From Bradyrhizobium sp. sGM-13 (GTDB taxonomy: Bacteria > Pseudomonadota > Alphaproteobacteria > Rhizobiales > Xanthobacteraceae): a stretch of 64,000 nt of DNA. Below are positions 61,989 to 64,000 of this stretch, one piece after another (position 1 is the first letter of the stretch; each line of letters opens with the position of its first letter). The notes under the pieces were generated by a model. The model ran no database searches. It was not told the origin of the DNA and was given only the letters and a program-made list of their open reading frames with translations. The DNA lies in contig NZ_JAGWDK010000014.1 of NCBI RefSeq assembly GCF_018398875.1, positions 120,108-184,107 of the forward strand, written 5' to 3'. Both the position numbers and the translations under genes were made by a program.

Positions 61989-62765
61989 ATGGCGCGCAGA
62001 TTGATCGACATTTCCGTCCCCCTGCAAAACGACGTGCCGGCCGATCCGCCCGGCAATCACCCGACCATCCAGTACATCGATCACCAGCAGGGCCTGCCGC
62101 GGATGCTGCAGTTCTTCGAAGGTTTGAAGGCGGAAGATCTGCCTGATGGCCAGGGCTGGGCGGTGGAGCAGGTATCGCTCTCCACCCACAACGGCACGCA
62201 TCTGGATGCGCCCTGGCATTTCCATCCCACCATGAACCGCGGCGAGCGTTCATGGACCATCGACGAGGTGCCGCTGGAATGGTGCTTTCAGCCGGGTGTG
62301 AAACTCGACTTCCGGCATTTGCCGGATGGCTACGTCGCGACCGCCAAGGATGTCGAAGCGGAATTGAAGCGCATCGGCCATACGCTTTCGCCGCTTGAGA
62401 TCGTCGTGGTCAATACCAGCGCCGGCGCCAAATACGGGCAGCAGGACTACGTCACCTCAGGCTGCGGCATGGGCTACGAGGCGACGATGTATCTGTTGGA
62501 GCGCGGCGTGCGCCTCACCGGCATCGACGGCTGGAGCTGGGATGCGCCGTTCATCTACACCGCGAAGAAGTATGCCGAGACGAAGGACGCCAGCCTGATC
62601 TGGGAAGGCCACAAAGCCGGGCGCCACATCGGCTATTGCCATCTCGAGAAGCTGCACAATCTCGAGCAATTGCCGTCGACCGGCTTCATGGTGTCGTGCT
62701 TTCCGGTGAAGATCGAGCGCGCATCTGCAGGCTGGACCCGCGCGGTCGCCATTCTCGACGGCTGA
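61989..62765 (+). CDS. Cyclase-family (kynurenine formamidase-like) hydrolase
   Basis: A 258-aa protein of the PF04199 cyclase fold. The metal motif is HNGTHLDAP (residues 67-75), with H67, H71 and D73 as ligands, and GCGMGYEATMYLLERGV later. Members open formamides or lactone-like rings. GAGGA precedes the ATG at 61989. Linked to an FAH and an amidohydrolase gene, as in several uncharacterised aromatic pathways. Confidence 0.9.
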   Translation: MARRLIDISVPLQNDVPADPPGNHPTIQYIDHQQGLPRMLQFFEGLKAEDLPDGQGWAVEQVSLSTHNGTHLDAPWHFHPTMNRGERSWTIDEVPLEWCFQPGVKLDFRHLPDGYVATAKDVEAELKRIGHTLSPLEIVVVNTSAGAKYGQQDYVTSGCGMGYEATMYLLERGVRLTGIDGWSWDAPFIYTAKKYAETKDASLIWEGHKAGRHIGYCHLEKLHNLEQLPSTGFMVSCFPVKIERASAGWTRAVAILDG

Positions 62766-62804
62766 AGGCTGCACGCAACAACAGCAAGATCGGGGAGAGA
62801 ACGA

Positions 62805-63902
62805 ATGACGGATTTGCGCACCGCCCCGCTGCGGGGATGCTTCTGCTGTGGTCAATCGTATCAGTCATTCGCCGCACCAAGCCGGCGCGGCTTCATGCTC
62901 GGTGCCGGCGCGCTGGCGATGACGACGGCGATCGGTGGTGGCCGGGTGGGGGCACAAACCGCCGACGCAAAGCCGTTCCGGATCGACGTTCACCATCATC
63001 TCTCGCCGCCAACCTACGTGACCGCGTCGAACGACAGCGGGTTCGGCGATCCCTTAATGAAGAACTGGACGATCGAGAAATCGCTCGCCGATATGGACAA
63101 GGCCGGCATTGCCACTGCGATGCTGTCCGTCACCACGCCCGCGGTCAATTTCACCAAGGGCGATACGGCACGAAGACTTTGCCGCGAGTCGAACGAATAT
63201 GCTGCAAAGCTGGTCGCGGATTATCCGGGGCGGTTCGGCAATTTCGCGATGCTGCCACTCACCGACGCCGAAGGCAGCCTGCGCGAGCTCGCTTATGCGC
63301 TCGACACGCTCAAGGCCGACGGCATCGCGTTGATGACGAGCTACGGCGACAAGTGGCTCGGGGATCCGGTGTTCTTGCCGGTCATGGGGGAGCTCAATCG
63401 CCGCAAGGCGCTGGTCTACACCCATCCCACCGCGGCCAATTGCTGCGTGAACCTAGCGCCGACGCAGCCGCCCGTCATGATCGAGTTCGGCACCGACACG
63501 ACGCGCACGATCGCCGATATCGTCTTCTCCGGTAACGCGAGGCGTTTCCCCGATATCCGATGGATCTTCTCGCATGCGGGCGGCACGATGCCGTTTCTGA
63601 TCGAGCGCTTTGTGCGACATCCGCTGCTGGCGCCGAAGGCCAAGGAGACGGTGCCCGACGGCACGCTCACCGAGCTCAAGCGCTTCTTCTACGACACCGC
63701 GCAAACATCCAACCGTGGTGCCATGTCGGCGCTGGCGGCGATTATTCCTCCGTCGCAGATCGTGTTCGGAACGGATTTTCCGTATCGGACCGGCATCGAC
63801 CATGTGAAGGGGCTGCGCGAGGCGGGTGTGTTCACGGAGGAGCAGATGGCGGCGATCGAGCGGGGGAATGCGCTCAAGCTGCTGCCGCGGCTTGCAAGCT
63901 AG
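62805..63902 (+). CDS. Tat-exported amidohydrolase-family (ACMSD-like) protein
   Basis: A 365-aa protein. The N-terminus has CFCC (residues 12-15), followed by a twin-arginine signal PSRRGFMLGAGALAM. The TIM-barrel domain starts DVHHHLSPP (metal His63 and His65), and later shows THPTAANCC, SHAGGTMPFL and the C-terminal Asp in FGTDFPYRTG. This matches PF04909 (ACMSD, OHCU, and related decarboxylases/hydrolases). GGGGAGAG precedes the ATG at 62805. Tat export would put it in the periplasm, which is unusual for this family. Confidence 0.9.
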   Translation: MTDLRTAPLRGCFCCGQSYQSFAAPSRRGFMLGAGALAMTTAIGGGRVGAQTADAKPFRIDVHHHLSPPTYVTASNDSGFGDPLMKNWTIEKSLADMDKAGIATAMLSVTTPAVNFTKGDTARRLCRESNEYAAKLVADYPGRFGNFAMLPLTDAEGSLRELAYALDTLKADGIALMTSYGDKWLGDPVFLPVMGELNRRKALVYTHPTAANCCVNLAPTQPPVMIEFGTDTTRTIADIVFSGNARRFPDIRWIFSHAGGTMPFLIERFVRHPLLAPKAKETVPDGTLTELKRFFYDTAQTSNRGAMSALAAIIPPSQIVFGTDFPYRTGIDHVKGLREAGVFTEEQMAAIERGNALKLLPRLAS

Positions 63903-64000
63903 TTCGGGAGCCGAGGCTCTCGTCACGTCGCGGAACGATTCGTTAAATCGGCATAGGGGGCGACCTTGTGGGTCGCTCCCCTGCCACACCACCCGGCATG

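Overview
The window looks like chromosomal DNA of a high-GC alphaproteobacterium of the Rhizobiales, most probably Bradyrhizobium or a close relative. This is inference from gene content (several OMP25/31-like barrel proteins, an aminotransferase-hom-glpX block, class I phaC, orthocaspase, HdeD, many small Bradyrhizobium-like membrane proteins), frequent GTG/TTG starts and at least four families of palindromic intergenic repeats. No prophage, transposase, rRNA or CRISPR array was seen. Two tRNA genes are present: Glu(UUC) and Pro(UGG).

Layout. 0-4.1 kb: a SIR2-family protein cut by the left edge, a TfoX-N protein, a diguanylate cyclase with a degenerate inhibitory site and an RhlE-type helicase. 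4.5-11 kb: secreted orthocaspase, a 30-bp inverted repeat pair, FAD monooxygenase, two outer-membrane barrels and an SDR. 11-23 kb: parE, DedA, Tat-exported MBL hydrolase, PaiB-like protein coupled to argC, methyltransferase, an internally duplicated barrel protein, an unusual carbamoyltransferase fold protein, MAPEG and phaC. 23-35 kb: lipoprotein, aminotransferase-hom-glpX, HAD dehalogenase, soluble MCP-like sensor, recJ, SDR, a LysR/flavin-reductase divergent pair and a lytic transglycosylase. 35-47 kb: CMD protein, M23 peptidase, the translation-factor locus efp / epmA-epmB, DAHP synthase with its own leader-peptide attenuator, HdeD, PrsW-like protease, MFS transporter and an M20 amidohydrolase. 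47-56.6 kb: an accessory stretch dominated by very small proteins (26-90 aa), with PilZ, GST, glyoxalase, a lone Flp pilin, an H-NS-like coiled coil, a canonical sirtuin, a double cold-shock protein, DUF192 and CAP proteins. 56.9-63.9 kb: a divergent catabolic module consisting of an ABC importer with a GntR regulator on one strand and FAH, cyclase and Tat-exported amidohydrolase genes on the other.

The strongest regulatory observation is upstream of the DAHP synthase gene: a 26-codon leader peptide with a run of Phe/Trp/Tyr codons, four mutually exclusive pairing segments and a terminator. The best functional groupings are EF-P with both of its lysylation enzymes, and the FAH/cyclase/amidohydrolase/ABC module, whose substrate cannot be read from the sequence. 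A perfect general-stress (EcfG-type) promoter precedes a 26-aa membrane protein at 49.4 kb. Starts were chosen from Shine-Dalgarno matches and family length; function calls rest on motifs read by eye, not on searches.
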